This document shows, piece by piece, positions 25,814 through 34,096 of a stretch of 57,057 bases of DNA (the stretch's first letter is position 1; each line of letters starts with the position of its first letter). The position numbers and the translations under genes were made by a program. Origin of the DNA: JABMPU01 sp964457455 (GTDB lineage Bacteria > Cloacimonadota > Cloacimonadia > Cloacimonadales > TCS61); contig CAYWJN010000005.1 of the NCBI GenBank assembly GCA_964457455.1, forward strand, positions 1 through 57,057, given 5' to 3'. The notes below the pieces were generated by a model. That model did no database searches and was not told the DNA's origin. It saw only the letters and a list, made by a program, of their open reading frames with translations.

Positions 25814-27442
25814 ATGGACTCCATGAAGAATTTTTATAGTATTTCTCACCAAATATTATTATTTGCTAGTAAGAAAATTTCAATTGAATTTTTCTTGCGG
25901 GAAGTATTTAAAATATTTTATAAAAGCCTTGGTTGTGGTTTTATAGATTTATGGTTCAGAAACAAAGATAACCAATTTTATAGTAGTTACAATTACCAGA
26001 TAAAGCCTAAGCTGAAATATGAAAGTATTCTTAAAACCAAGAGATTTAATTTTAAAGAGAGATATTCAAAGAATAAAGAACTGGCTGAATTATGCGAAAA
26101 TATCATGGGTGGGGACATTGATTCCAAAAGAAAGGATTTCACGATTAACGGTTCCTATTTTAGTAGTGATATGAAATTTAATATTAGAAAATCAATAATA
26201 AATTCTATTGCGATTATAACTATAAATAGGAATTTTAGAAAAGAAGGGTTGCTGATAATATCGTGCACAAAAAAAGATCGATTTAATCCTGAAAAAGTTG
26301 AACTTTTTGAGAATATTGCTCAAAGTCTTGGCATAGCCTTAAACCATCTGCATATTCAGTCAAATTTAAATGAGAGAGTTAAAGAAATTACCTGTTTATA
26401 TGGAATTGCAACAATTGCTGAACAAACTGATTTGTCATTGGAAAGAATTTTACAGAAAATTGTCGAACTCATTCCTCGAGCTTTGCAATATCCCAAATTA
26501 GCAACCGCTAGAATTGTTCTAGATGGCAAATATTACATTTCTCCAGAATTCGTTATAAACTCAAAAAAGCAATCTTCAAATATAGTTCTAAATGGTGTCA
26601 AACGAGGTTATGTTGAAGTGGCTTATCCAAAAAGCGCTTTAAGATTTGAGGAAAGTCCGTTTCTTAAAGAAGAACTGGAACTATTAGATAGTATAGCTCG
26701 GGAAATTGCAGCTATTGTTGAAAGAAGGTTCACCAAAAATGAAAAAGAGAAGTTGCAAAATCAATTGCGGCATGCTGATAGGTTGGCAACGATTGGTCAG
26801 CTTTCTGCAGGAGTTGCCCATGAGCTGAATGAACCTTTGGCGAATATTCTTGGATTTACCCAGTTAATGCAAAAAGACGAGAGTTTGAATATACAAGCAA
26901 AAAAGGATCTGGATGGAATTGTTACTGCATCTATTCATGCAAGGGAAATTATAAAAAAGCTTATGCTTTTCTCCAGGCAAATGCCTCCTCGAAAAACCAG
27001 TGTAAATATAAATCAGTTAGTAGAAAATGGATTATATTTCTTAGAGTCACGTTGTCAGAAAAACGGAATTGAAGTTATCCATTCTTTTTCTGATGATATT
27101 AAAGAAATTGTAGCAGACTCTTCTCAATTGTATCAAGTGCTTGTTAATCTTGTTGTTAATGCGATTCAAGCAATGCCAAACGGTGGAAAACTTATCATAA
27201 AAACTGTAGCATCTAACGAACATATTTCTTTGATCGTGGAAGATACCGGAATTGGTATGAGTGATGAAATTTTAAAACAAATTTTTATACCGTTTTTCAC
27301 CACCAAAGACATAACAGAAGGAACAGGTCTCGGACTTCCAGTTGTTCACGGAATTGTTAGTTCCCATGGTGGTTCAATCAAAGTTGAAAGTAAAGTTAAT
27401 GTTGGTTCCAAGTTTGAAGTGATTCTACCTATTCAAAGTTAA
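25814..27442 (+). CDS. Soluble GAF-domain sensor histidine kinase
   Basis: A 542-residue two-component kinase without membrane segments or signal peptide, so it senses a cytoplasmic cue. The first ~190 residues look like a divergent GAF domain, with a second GAF-like region at about 195-310 (NERVKEITCLYGIATIAEQT). Then HisKA with LATIGQLSAGVAHELNEPLA (phospho-acceptor His about 336) and HATPase with QVLVNLVVNAIQAMPNGG, VEDTGIGMSDE, FIPFFTTKDITEGTGLGL and GIVSSHGGSIKVES. ATGs at 25814 and 25823 are both possible. The gene ends 14 nt before a sigma-54 activator gene, its obvious partner. The ligand is unknown. Confidence 0.92.
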   Translation: MDSMKNFYSISHQILLFASKKISIEFFLREVFKIFYKSLGCGFIDLWFRNKDNQFYSSYNYQIKPKLKYESILKTKRFNFKERYSKNKELAELCENIMGGDIDSKRKDFTINGSYFSSDMKFNIRKSIINSIAIITINRNFRKEGLLIISCTKKDRFNPEKVELFENIAQSLGIALNHLHIQSNLNERVKEITCLYGIATIAEQTDLSLERILQKIVELIPRALQYPKLATARIVLDGKYYISPEFVINSKKQSSNIVLNGVKRGYVEVAYPKSALRFEESPFLKEELELLDSIAREIAAIVERRFTKNEKEKLQNQLRHADRLATIGQLSAGVAHELNEPLANILGFTQLMQKDESLNIQAKKDLDGIVTASIHAREIIKKLMLFSRQMPPRKTSVNINQLVENGLYFLESRCQKNGIEVIHSFSDDIKEIVADSSQLYQVLVNLVVNAIQAMPNGGKLIIKTVASNEHISLIVEDTGIGMSDEILKQIFIPFFTTKDITEGTGLGLPVVHGIVSSHGGSIKVESKVNVGSKFEVILPIQS

Positions 27443-27456
27443 GCGGAGAAAACGAT

Positions 27457-28800
27457 ATGAGCAATTCAAAACAAAAGAACAGAATTCTGGTAGTGGATGA
27501 TTCGGAGAATACAAGAACAATAATTCAAAGAAATTTATCTAATAAAGGATATAAAGTTTTCACAACCGCAGATGTAAAGAATGCCATTCAAATTTTAAAT
27601 TCGATTCATATTGATTTGGTAATCACAGACCTGAAAATGCCCAAAATAAGCGGGCTTGACCTGATCAAACATGTTAGAGAGAATAATAAAGATTCTGAAG
27701 TTATTATGATAACCGGTTATCCTTCCATCGAGAGTGCTGTAGAAGCTGTGAAAATCGGTGCTCAAGATTATCTAACAAAACCATTTACGGATGAGGAGCT
27801 TTTTGCAGCTGTTAAAAAGGCTTTTGACAAACTGGAATTTACCAGGAAGATCAAATCTCAGAGCAGTGTTGAATTAGGAAAAAGATTTGGAATCATTGGA
27901 GAATCAGAACCTATAAAAAAGGTTTTTGAGGAAACTCAAAAAGCATCTCAAACTTCATCTACAGTACTGATTTATGGAGAGAGCGGAACCGGAAAAGAAC
28001 TAATTGCCCGTGCGATTCATTATAACAGTCAGCGTTCTTCTGCTCCATTTATTCCAATAAATTGTGGTGCAATCCCAGAAAGCTTGATGGAAAGCGAACT
28101 TTTTGGATATGTGAAAGGAGCATTTACAGGTGCTTACGAGAATCGCGAAGGTTTCTTCCAGACAGCTGATGGTGGTTCCATTTTCCTCGATGAAATCAGT
28201 GAAACAAGTCCTTCTATGCAGGTTAAGCTTTTACGTGTCCTAGAAAATAAGGAAGTTTTTATGGTTGGAGCAAAACATCCCAAAAAGGTGGACGTGCGAA
28301 TAATTACAGCAACGAATAAACATCTTTTTAACATGATTGAAAAGGAGAAATTCAGAGAAGATCTGTTTTACAGATTAAATGTAATAACTATTGATCTTCC
28401 TCCTCTCAGGGATAGAGGTGATGATGTTCTGCTGCTTGTAAAATATTTTGTTATAAAGTATGCAACTGAGCTCGGTAAGGATGTTCCCGAGTTTTCAGAA
28501 AAAGCTATGAAAGTACTTCAAGATTATCATTGGCCGGGAAATGTGAGAGAATTGGAAAATGTAATTCACAGGATCATTGTTATGAATGATGATATAAAGA
28601 TTGAAGTTCCCGACCTTCCTCCTCTTATGCGTTTCACTGCTTTAAAAGAATCAGGATTGGACCGCACCTTAGTGGAAGTGGAACTGGAATATATCAAAAA
28701 TGTGCTGGTTAGTGTGGATAGCAATAAAACTCAAGCTGCAAAAATTTTGGGAATAGATAGAAAAACTCTCAGGGAAAAATTGAAAAAAATTAGTAAATAG
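27457..28800 (+). CDS. NtrC-family sigma-54-dependent response regulator
   Basis: A 447-residue activator. Receiver domain 1-125 with phospho-Asp58 in LVITDLKMPKISG and VVDDSENTR. AAA+ domain about 145-385 with Walker A GESGTGKEL, the sigma-54-contacting loop GAFTGA (residues about 221-226, intact), FLDEISE Walker B, and the arginine-finger region FYRLNVITIDLPPLRDR. A C-terminal Fis-type HTH has NKTQAAKILGIDRKTLREKL. The intact GAFTGA loop means it should work with sigma-54. It is paired with the kinase upstream, and a matching -24/-12 promoter lies 238 nt past its stop ahead of the next gene, making that gene the most likely target. Confidence 0.95.
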   Translation: MSNSKQKNRILVVDDSENTRTIIQRNLSNKGYKVFTTADVKNAIQILNSIHIDLVITDLKMPKISGLDLIKHVRENNKDSEVIMITGYPSIESAVEAVKIGAQDYLTKPFTDEELFAAVKKAFDKLEFTRKIKSQSSVELGKRFGIIGESEPIKKVFEETQKASQTSSTVLIYGESGTGKELIARAIHYNSQRSSAPFIPINCGAIPESLMESELFGYVKGAFTGAYENREGFFQTADGGSIFLDEISETSPSMQVKLLRVLENKEVFMVGAKHPKKVDVRIITATNKHLFNMIEKEKFREDLFYRLNVITIDLPPLRDRGDDVLLLVKYFVIKYATELGKDVPEFSEKAMKVLQDYHWPGNVRELENVIHRIIVMNDDIKIEVPDLPPLMRFTALKESGLDRTLVEVELEYIKNVLVSVDSNKTQAAKILGIDRKTLREKLKKISK

Positions 28801-28883
28801 AATTTGCCGGCAAAATTAGATTTAATGTCCAATGAATATTATGAAAACTTAAAAAAATATTTTCTAAGGGTACTCATCCCAAA

Positions 28884-28908
28884 AACGATAAATCGGGTAA
28901 TTTTACCC
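28884..28908 (+). promoter_or_regulatory. Candidate enhancer site for the NtrC-type activator
   Basis: Contains a perfect dyad GGGTAA-TT-TTACCC (28895-28908) inside a stretch repeated at 25663-25685. Its centre is about 137 nt upstream of the -24 GG of the sigma-54 promoter, the usual distance for an activator binding upstream and looping to the polymerase. Fis-type HTH domains bind dyads of this size. The protein-site match is inference. Confidence 0.6.
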
Positions 28909-29037
28909 CGCAGCCATAATTTTCCCCACCTACCTTTTCAAGTTAAATATATCTAAATTAAATTTTACTTTTAGCTATCTTAAGAATATTAAATAAGTTA
29001 TGAAACATAAAAATAACTTTTTTTTATTAACTCCATT

Positions 29038-29053
29038 TGGCATAACATTTGCA
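29038..29053 (+). promoter_or_regulatory. Sigma-54 (-24/-12) promoter
   Basis: TGGCATAACATTTGCA fits the TGGCAC-N5-TTGCA consensus with one mismatch in the -24 box and exact 10-nt spacing between the invariant GG (29039-29040) and GC (29051-29052). A start of transcription near 29064 would leave a ~28-nt leader before the ATG at 29092. It follows directly the gene of a GAFTGA-bearing activator. Confidence 0.8.
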
Positions 29054-29091
29054 TTAAACGGAAGTAGAATTTAATAAAAAATGGAGGAATG

Positions 29092-29382
29092 ATGGAAACA
29101 ATTAAAAAAGTAGAAGAGAAAAAAAAGGTTTTTACTTTACATTTCAGTGAGGATGAATTAAAAAAAATCAATTCAACTGCTGAAAGGAAAACCATGTATC
29201 AAATCAAAGAAGGTCCAAAAACTTATCCCTGGCCTTGCGAGATCGATCCCAAACGAATGATAACGATTACAACCGATGATCTTTTCACCAAAACTCATGA
29301 CGGCACAATCATAAAACATACTGGTGTTGGTTGCTTTGGAATCAAAATTCCAGATGAGGATCTTGTAGAAATATTTGATTAG
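29092..29382 (+). CDS. Unknown 96-residue protein, likely sigma-54 regulated
   Basis: I do not recognise a family. It starts with a charged helix (KKVEEKKKVFTLHFSEDELK), then a compact part with YPWPCEIDPKRMITITTDD, THDGTIIKHTGVGCFGIKIP and an acidic end. It has no signal peptide or membrane segment; two Cys are present but not as CxxC. GGAGG stands 4 nt before the ATG at 29092; the adjacent in-frame ATG at 29089 is too close to it. It is the only gene between a sigma-54 promoter and a convergent operon, so it appears to be the dedicated output of the two-component system upstream. Function unknown. Confidence 0.75.
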   Translation: METIKKVEEKKKVFTLHFSEDELKKINSTAERKTMYQIKEGPKTYPWPCEIDPKRMITITTDDLFTKTHDGTIIKHTGVGCFGIKIPDEDLVEIFD

Positions 29383-29410
29383 ACCCTTTTTATGTATTTT
29401 TGTAATTAAC

Positions 29411-29453
29411 AAATCAACAATTCTGTTTGAGGTTTCTCATCTCTTGTTGATTT
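29411..29453. terminator. Stem-loop between convergent genes
   Basis: AAATCAACAA (29411-29420) and TTGTTGATTT (29444-29453) form a perfect 10-bp stem with a 23-nt loop, between the 96-residue gene and the convergent nfnB. AT-rich, without a strong U-tract. Confidence 0.35.
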
Positions 29454-29477
29454 ATTGTGTTACTTAGAGCTAAGATT

Positions 29478-31265
29478 TTATATTGAACCTGAAAGCTTTT
29501 TGTGAATTGCATTTGCAGCAGTTCTTCCAGCTCCCATTGCTTGGATAACTGTGGCTGAGCCTGTTACAATATCTCCACCGGCATACACGAATTCCTTGGA
29601 AGTTTCCATGGTTTCAGGTTCTACTTCAATATAGCCCCATTTGTTGAGCTTCATATCCGGAGTGGTTGAGAATATTATTGGATTTGGTCCGTTTCCGATC
29701 GCCACCACAATCAAATCAGATTCGATAAAGAAGTTTGAACCTTTAATTACAATGGGTCTTCTTCTGCCGGAATCATCTGGTTCTCCCAATTTCATTCGAA
29801 CACATTCCATCCCCTTCACCCAGTTATTATCATTTCCTGCAAACGAAATCGGGCTTGTAAGCAATTTGAATTTCACTCCTTCTTCTTCCGCATGATGAAT
29901 CTCTTCGTTACGTGCAGGAAGCTCCTTCCTGGAACGACGATAAACAATAGTAACTTCATTTGCTCCGGTTCGTAAAGCATTTCGGGCGCAATCCATCGCT
30001 ACATTTCCACCGCCGATTACAGTTACTTTATCACCTTTTGGAAGTGGTGTATCATATTCCGGGAATTTGTAAGCCTTCATTAAATTTATTCTGGTTAGAT
30101 ATTCATTTGCAGAGAAAACGTTGCACAGATTTTCACCCGGAAGTTTCATAAATAATGGTAATCCTGCACCGACTCCAATATATACTGCATCGAAATTTTG
30201 CAGAAGCTCATCTACTGTGAAGATATTTCCTATCACCATATTCAACTCAATTTTACAGCCCAGTTTTTTAAGATAATCCAGTTCAAAATTGACAATTGAT
30301 TTTGGAAGTCTAAATTCAGGAATTCCATAAACCAGAACTCCACCCGGCTGATGTAATGCTTCGAAAATAGTAACAGCATAACCAAGCAAAGTGAGATCTG
30401 CAGCAACAGTGACTCCACCAGGTCCGGAGCCAACAACTGCGATTCTTTTATTTAGCTTCTTTTTAATCAAAGGGATTTTAACCAAATCCATTTTTCTTTC
30501 AAAATCAGCTACGAACCTTTCCAGGTTTCCGATGGCAACCGGTTTGTCTCTTATTCCTAAGATGCATAATTGTTCACATTGATCTTCCTGAGGACAAACT
30601 CTTCCACAAACTGCAGGGAGTACATTTCGTTCCTTAATTTTTTTAGCAGCTTGATCGAATTTTTCATCGCAAATAAGTTTTATGAATTCAGGAATATCAA
30701 TGTTCACAGGACATCCTTCCACACATTTAGGATTTTTACATTGCAGGCATCTACCTGCTTCCAGAAGAGCCAATTCAGTTGTTAATCCATAAGGTACTTC
30801 TATAAAATTGTGGGTTCTTAGTTTCTGGTCTTGGGCTGGCATTTCCTGACGTGGAATTTTCAGTTTGATGATTCTTTCATCTGCTTTTGTAAGACCATGC
30901 CATTCGCAGCCATGCTGTAAACAAATGAAGAATGGTAGAAGTTTTGAATAAGCAGTAATAATCAATTTTGCTACGCTCGAGCCGCATTCATCACAGGTTC
31001 TTTTTTTGGTTACAAGACTGGTTTTGCAGCGGGGGCAGATAAGATCTGTTAATTTTTCTCCATCCTGGATTGGTACCGAAGCTTCCATTTCAAATACATC
31101 AAGATACGGACTCATAATGAGATCTATCTCTTGCTTTTTGAATATTGCTTTGAAAGCGAGTAATTCTTTGCCTTCTCTTTTCACATTAAAACTATTGTTG
31201 CAATGCGGACAATACGTATTCAGGAATGTTTTGAACTTTAGATATTTTACATCATATTCCAACAT
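29478..31265 (-). CDS. nfnB: NfnB/GltD-like transhydrogenase subunit with N-terminal zinc-ribbon module
   Basis: Large subunit of an NADH-dependent ferredoxin:NADP oxidoreductase (Nfn), which couples NADPH, NADH and ferredoxin by electron bifurcation. After about residue 150 the protein is standard: a cluster domain with RCLQCKNPKCVEGCPVNIDI and VCGRVCPQEDQCEQLC, an FAD motif IAVVGSGPGGVTVAADLTLL with PGGVLVYGIPEFRLP, an NADPH motif VTVIGGGNVAMDCARNALR, and a C-terminal YAGGDIVTGSATVIQAMG. Residues 1-130 are an addition not usual in NfnB (which is about 465 long): a Cys-rich module with TYCPHCNNS, LICPRCKTSL, CDECGSSVAKL and CLQHGCEWHGLT, homologous to both halves of the protein encoded at 32101-32979. 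The gene lies 9 nt after nfnA. Fusion function unknown. Confidence 0.88.
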   Translation of the reverse strand: MLEYDVKYLKFKTFLNTYCPHCNNSFNVKREGKELLAFKAIFKKQEIDLIMSPYLDVFEMEASVPIQDGEKLTDLICPRCKTSLVTKKRTCDECGSSVAKLIITAYSKLLPFFICLQHGCEWHGLTKADERIIKLKIPRQEMPAQDQKLRTHNFIEVPYGLTTELALLEAGRCLQCKNPKCVEGCPVNIDIPEFIKLICDEKFDQAAKKIKERNVLPAVCGRVCPQEDQCEQLCILGIRDKPVAIGNLERFVADFERKMDLVKIPLIKKKLNKRIAVVGSGPGGVTVAADLTLLGYAVTIFEALHQPGGVLVYGIPEFRLPKSIVNFELDYLKKLGCKIELNMVIGNIFTVDELLQNFDAVYIGVGAGLPLFMKLPGENLCNVFSANEYLTRINLMKAYKFPEYDTPLPKGDKVTVIGGGNVAMDCARNALRTGANEVTIVYRRSRKELPARNEEIHHAEEEGVKFKLLTSPISFAGNDNNWVKGMECVRMKLGEPDDSGRRRPIVIKGSNFFIESDLIVVAIGNGPNPIIFSTTPDMKLNKWGYIEVEPETMETSKEFVYAGGDIVTGSATVIQAMGAGRTAANAIHKKLSGSI

Positions 31266-31274
31266 AAAAGCTCC

Positions 31275-32123
31275 TTATTTAATGGAGAAAAGAAGAGCAT
31301 CTTTCTCTTCTTTCAGATACATGGAATTTCGTTTTTCAAGTTCGTCAAAATCTACTTCGTGACCATCAAAATCCGGTCCGTCCACACAACAGAATTTTGT
31401 TTTATTGCTCACAGTTACGCGACATCCGCCGCACATTCCAGTACCATCTATCATTATAGGATTTAAACTGACCATTGTTTTGATGTTATATTTTTTTGTA
31501 AGATTGCAGATATTTTTCATCATTATTATTGGACCGATAGCATAGACTTCTTTAATGTCGTGTCTTTCTCCCAGATATTTTTCCAGCGGCTGAGTTACAA
31601 AGCCTTGCATTCCATAACTGCCATCATCAGTAGTTACAATAAGTTCATCACATAAGAGTCTCATTTCCTCTTCCAGGATGAGCATTTCTTTCTCTCTTGC
31701 TCCGATAATTCCAATGATGAAATTTCCAGCTTCTTTTAATGCTTTTGTAAGATGATGTAAAATAGCAATACCGGTACCACCTCCAACAACGATTATTGTT
31801 CCGAGTTTTGTAGTTGGAGCTTCTTTTCCCAAAGGACCGACAACATCTTTTAAAAAATTTCCGGCATTCAAAGAACGCATCAGAGCTGTGCTTTTGCCAA
31901 CCACCTGGAAAATAATTGTGATAGTTCCACTAAAACGGTCAACATCAGCAACAGTGAGAGGTATTCTTTCTCCTGTTTCGTTCACCCGCACAATAACGAA
32001 TTGTCCGGGTTTGATTTTAGCTGCAATTTTGGGAGCATTGATGTCAAAGCGAATAATTGTTCCTTTTGCCATTTCCTGTTTTTGGACTATTTCATACATT
32101 TTACCATTCCTCGCTATCTTCAA
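31275..32123 (-). CDS. nfnA: NfnA-like FAD/NAD-binding, 2Fe-2S transhydrogenase subunit
   Basis: Small subunit of Nfn, which binds NAD(H), FAD and a 2Fe-2S cluster; the family is also annotated as sulfide dehydrogenase/ferredoxin-NADP reductase alpha subunit. Seen: the FAD-barrel entry KPGQFVIVRVNETGERIPLT (about residues 38-57), the nucleotide motif GTIIVVGGGTGIAILHHL (about 107-124), GIIGAREKEMLILEEEM, and a C-terminal cluster site GTGMCGGCRVTVSNKTKFCC. The 282-residue length is normal. Its start overlaps the end of the zinc-ribbon gene by 23 nt and nfnB follows 9 nt after its stop, so the three are one unit. Confidence 0.9.
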   Translation of the reverse strand: MKIARNGKMYEIVQKQEMAKGTIIRFDINAPKIAAKIKPGQFVIVRVNETGERIPLTVADVDRFSGTITIIFQVVGKSTALMRSLNAGNFLKDVVGPLGKEAPTTKLGTIIVVGGGTGIAILHHLTKALKEAGNFIIGIIGAREKEMLILEEEMRLLCDELIVTTDDGSYGMQGFVTQPLEKYLGERHDIKEVYAIGPIIMMKNICNLTKKYNIKTMVSLNPIMIDGTGMCGGCRVTVSNKTKFCCVDGPDFDGHEVDFDELEKRNSMYLKEEKDALLFSIK

Positions 32124-32979
32124 ATATGATATATTTCAAATCTTCATCACTCAGTCCATGCCAAGTACATCCCTTTTGAGAACAAATATAAAAATCTATC
32201 ATTTTAGACATAGCAGCTACAGATATTCTGGCAATTTCCGAACCGCATTTAGGACATTTCTTTTCTTTTTCGATAAGACTGCTGTCGCAATGCCAGCATT
32301 TGATTTCTTTTACTGCTTTCTTTTCTGGAAGACGAATCGTGGATTTATGTGAGAAAACATTTAAATATGGACTTAATAACAGAAATCCCTTTTCGTCATT
32401 GTCCTTTTCAATTCTGAATTTCAGCATATTATTTTCTATCAGGCTTCTCTGGCAATGCGGACAAAAGGATTGCAGATAAGTTCCGGAAATAATGATTTCA
32501 CGATCATTTTTTTTTAATTTATCTTTAATAGATTTTTCCGATCTTTTTATTATTTCGATGTTTCCCGTATTGCTGCCATGATAAGAAAAATCCTGGTACA
32601 TATGACTTAAAGCTGTTTTCAGATCCTGAAATTCAACCGAGTGATTTTTGCATCCTGCTTTTGAACAAAAGCTTACTTTGCCACCGTCCAGAAGATAAAA
32701 CTGAACTAGAGGAGAAGAACATATATCGCATTTTTTATCACTTGTAATTTGGTTTTTACAATGAGGACATTCAAATATTCCAATCTCGTCTTCCGGAACT
32801 TTAATATCAGAATGAAAATTGTAGCTACCGTATATTGAACTTAACCAGATTGTGCCTTTTTGATCGTTCATGTGTATCTTCATTTTAACACTTGGCTGGT
32901 TATCAACAAGATTTTTGTTATCCATCAGGGAGGTGTGGCAAATAGGGCATTTTACTTTTAATGAAATTAAATCTAACAT
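32101..32979 (-). CDS. Tandem zinc-ribbon protein, first gene of the Nfn operon, unknown
   Basis: A 292-residue soluble protein of two similar Cys-rich halves. Half 1 (about 8-130) has CPICHTSL, FECPHCKNQI, CDICSSPLVQF and CSKAGCKNHS. Half 2 (about 155-285) has SFCPHCQRSL, LLLSPYLNVF, IKCWHCDSSL, CPKCGSEIARI and YICSQKGCTWHGLS. Half 2 matches the N-terminal 130 residues of the NfnB in the same operon (IMSPYLDVF, CDECGSSVAKL, CEWHGLT). Each unit has four Cys pairs, enough for two zinc ribbons or rubredoxin-like centres. I know of no named family. GGAGG precedes the ATG at 32979. It may assemble, tether or tune the transhydrogenase, or bind nucleic acid; this is not resolved. Confidence 0.75.
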   Translation of the reverse strand: MLDLISLKVKCPICHTSLMDNKNLVDNQPSVKMKIHMNDQKGTIWLSSIYGSYNFHSDIKVPEDEIGIFECPHCKNQITSDKKCDICSSPLVQFYLLDGGKVSFCSKAGCKNHSVEFQDLKTALSHMYQDFSYHGSNTGNIEIIKRSEKSIKDKLKKNDREIIISGTYLQSFCPHCQRSLIENNMLKFRIEKDNDEKGFLLLSPYLNVFSHKSTIRLPEKKAVKEIKCWHCDSSLIEKEKKCPKCGSEIARISVAAMSKMIDFYICSQKGCTWHGLSDEDLKYIIFEDSEEW

Positions 32980-33623
32980 AGTTCCTCCTTTTTAAAAAAT
33001 GATTTAAGTGGGGCAATTTTCTCCGGTGAGACTTTCTGCTCCAATATTCGATTTTCACCCTAAATCCGTCAAGAACTTTTTTGTTACATCTCTCAAGATT
33101 TCGTCTGAGAGTGTTCAGCAATGAAAAATTCGAATGGACCAAACAAACCTTGAAATGGATTAAAAGGTTCTTCTCCTGTTGAACCTTTTCAAGATTATTA
33201 CGGAAACTTCGGATGAGATGTCATTCACGTGAAAACGGGAATCTGTACTGTAACTTTGCAAGTCCCACAAAAGGAATCCCTTGAGATGAAAAGTCATTTA
33301 CTCTGTTTAATAATTATCCTTGCGAAGGTCATGTAAAAAAAGAAGTTCTAAAACCTTCGCAAGGTGATTTATTCTTTCGATCAAGGCTGATCGAGTAATA
33401 ATTCCGTAAGCAGATCAGATAATAAAAGATGAATATAAACAATGCAATTTCAGCGATATAAACATCTGATTTCGACTCCGTAATTACATTAAACTAAAGA
33501 TGATATTCTTAATTGAATCGACTTGATAATTTTAAAATTCAGAAAGTAATTGACACAGGTTTTGAAAAAAAAAATGTTTCTTCAAATTTTTCATGAATTC
33601 AAAGTAAAGGAGCGTTGAAATCT
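32980..33623. other. Divergent intergenic region with hairpin repeats
   Basis: About 640 nt between the Nfn operon and the divergent NuoE/NuoF-type operon. It holds AAAAGGTTC/GAACCTTTT (33162-33189), a perfect 12-bp hairpin CCTTGCGAAGGT/ACCTTCGCAAGG (33318-33364, 23-nt loop) and a TTGACA box at 33550-33555 that could serve the plus-strand genes. The 74-codon frame on the minus strand (to 33142) crosses these repeats and is not credible. No riboswitch recognised. Confidence 0.6.
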
Positions 33624-34085
33624 ATGATCAAAAACAAGAAAGAAATTGACGCAGTAATTGACAAGTTCATCGGGAAAAAAGGCGCTCTGATTCCACTTCT
33701 GCAACAAGTTCAAGCTATCGAAAACTACCTTTCAAAAGACACCATGCGATATGTTTCGGAAAAATCGGGGATCGGACTTGCAAAAATCTACGGAGTTGCC
33801 ACTTTTTATACTATGTTCAGGCTTAAACCTCAAGGCAAACACGTATTAAGGATATGCAAAGGAACAGCTTGCCACGTTTCTGATGTAAACGCTGTGGCAG
33901 ATGCCATAAACAGCGAACTTAAACTTACCGGTGATGAAGACACGACCAAAGACGGACTTTTCACTGTGATGGATGTAGCGTGTTTGGGATGTTGCAGCTT
34001 GGCTCCCGTAATAATGATAAACAATGATACTTACGGCACTCTCACACCGAATGCTGTCGCTAAAATTTTAAAAAAATACAGCTAA
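33624..34085 (+). CDS. NuoE-like 2Fe-2S subunit of an NAD(P)-linked bifurcating complex
   Basis: Thioredoxin-fold 2Fe-2S protein (NuoE/HydC/HndA type). Visible: a helical N-terminus with KKGALIPLLQQVQAIENYLS, GVATFYTMFRLKPQGKH, then the four cluster Cys in CKGTACHVSD (about residues 80-90) and ACLGCCSLAP (about 119-128). About 153 residues, normal length. The ATG at 33624 is taken because AAAGGAG ends 11 nt before it; an upstream TTG at 33615 is only 2 nt from that site. The NuoF-like gene starts 11 nt after the stop. It passes electrons within the complex encoded by the next two genes. Confidence 0.92.
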   Translation: MIKNKKEIDAVIDKFIGKKGALIPLLQQVQAIENYLSKDTMRYVSEKSGIGLAKIYGVATFYTMFRLKPQGKHVLRICKGTACHVSDVNAVADAINSELKLTGDEDTTKDGLFTVMDVACLGCCSLAPVIMINNDTYGTLTPNAVAKILKKYS

Positions 34086-34096
34086 GGGAGGTTAAT

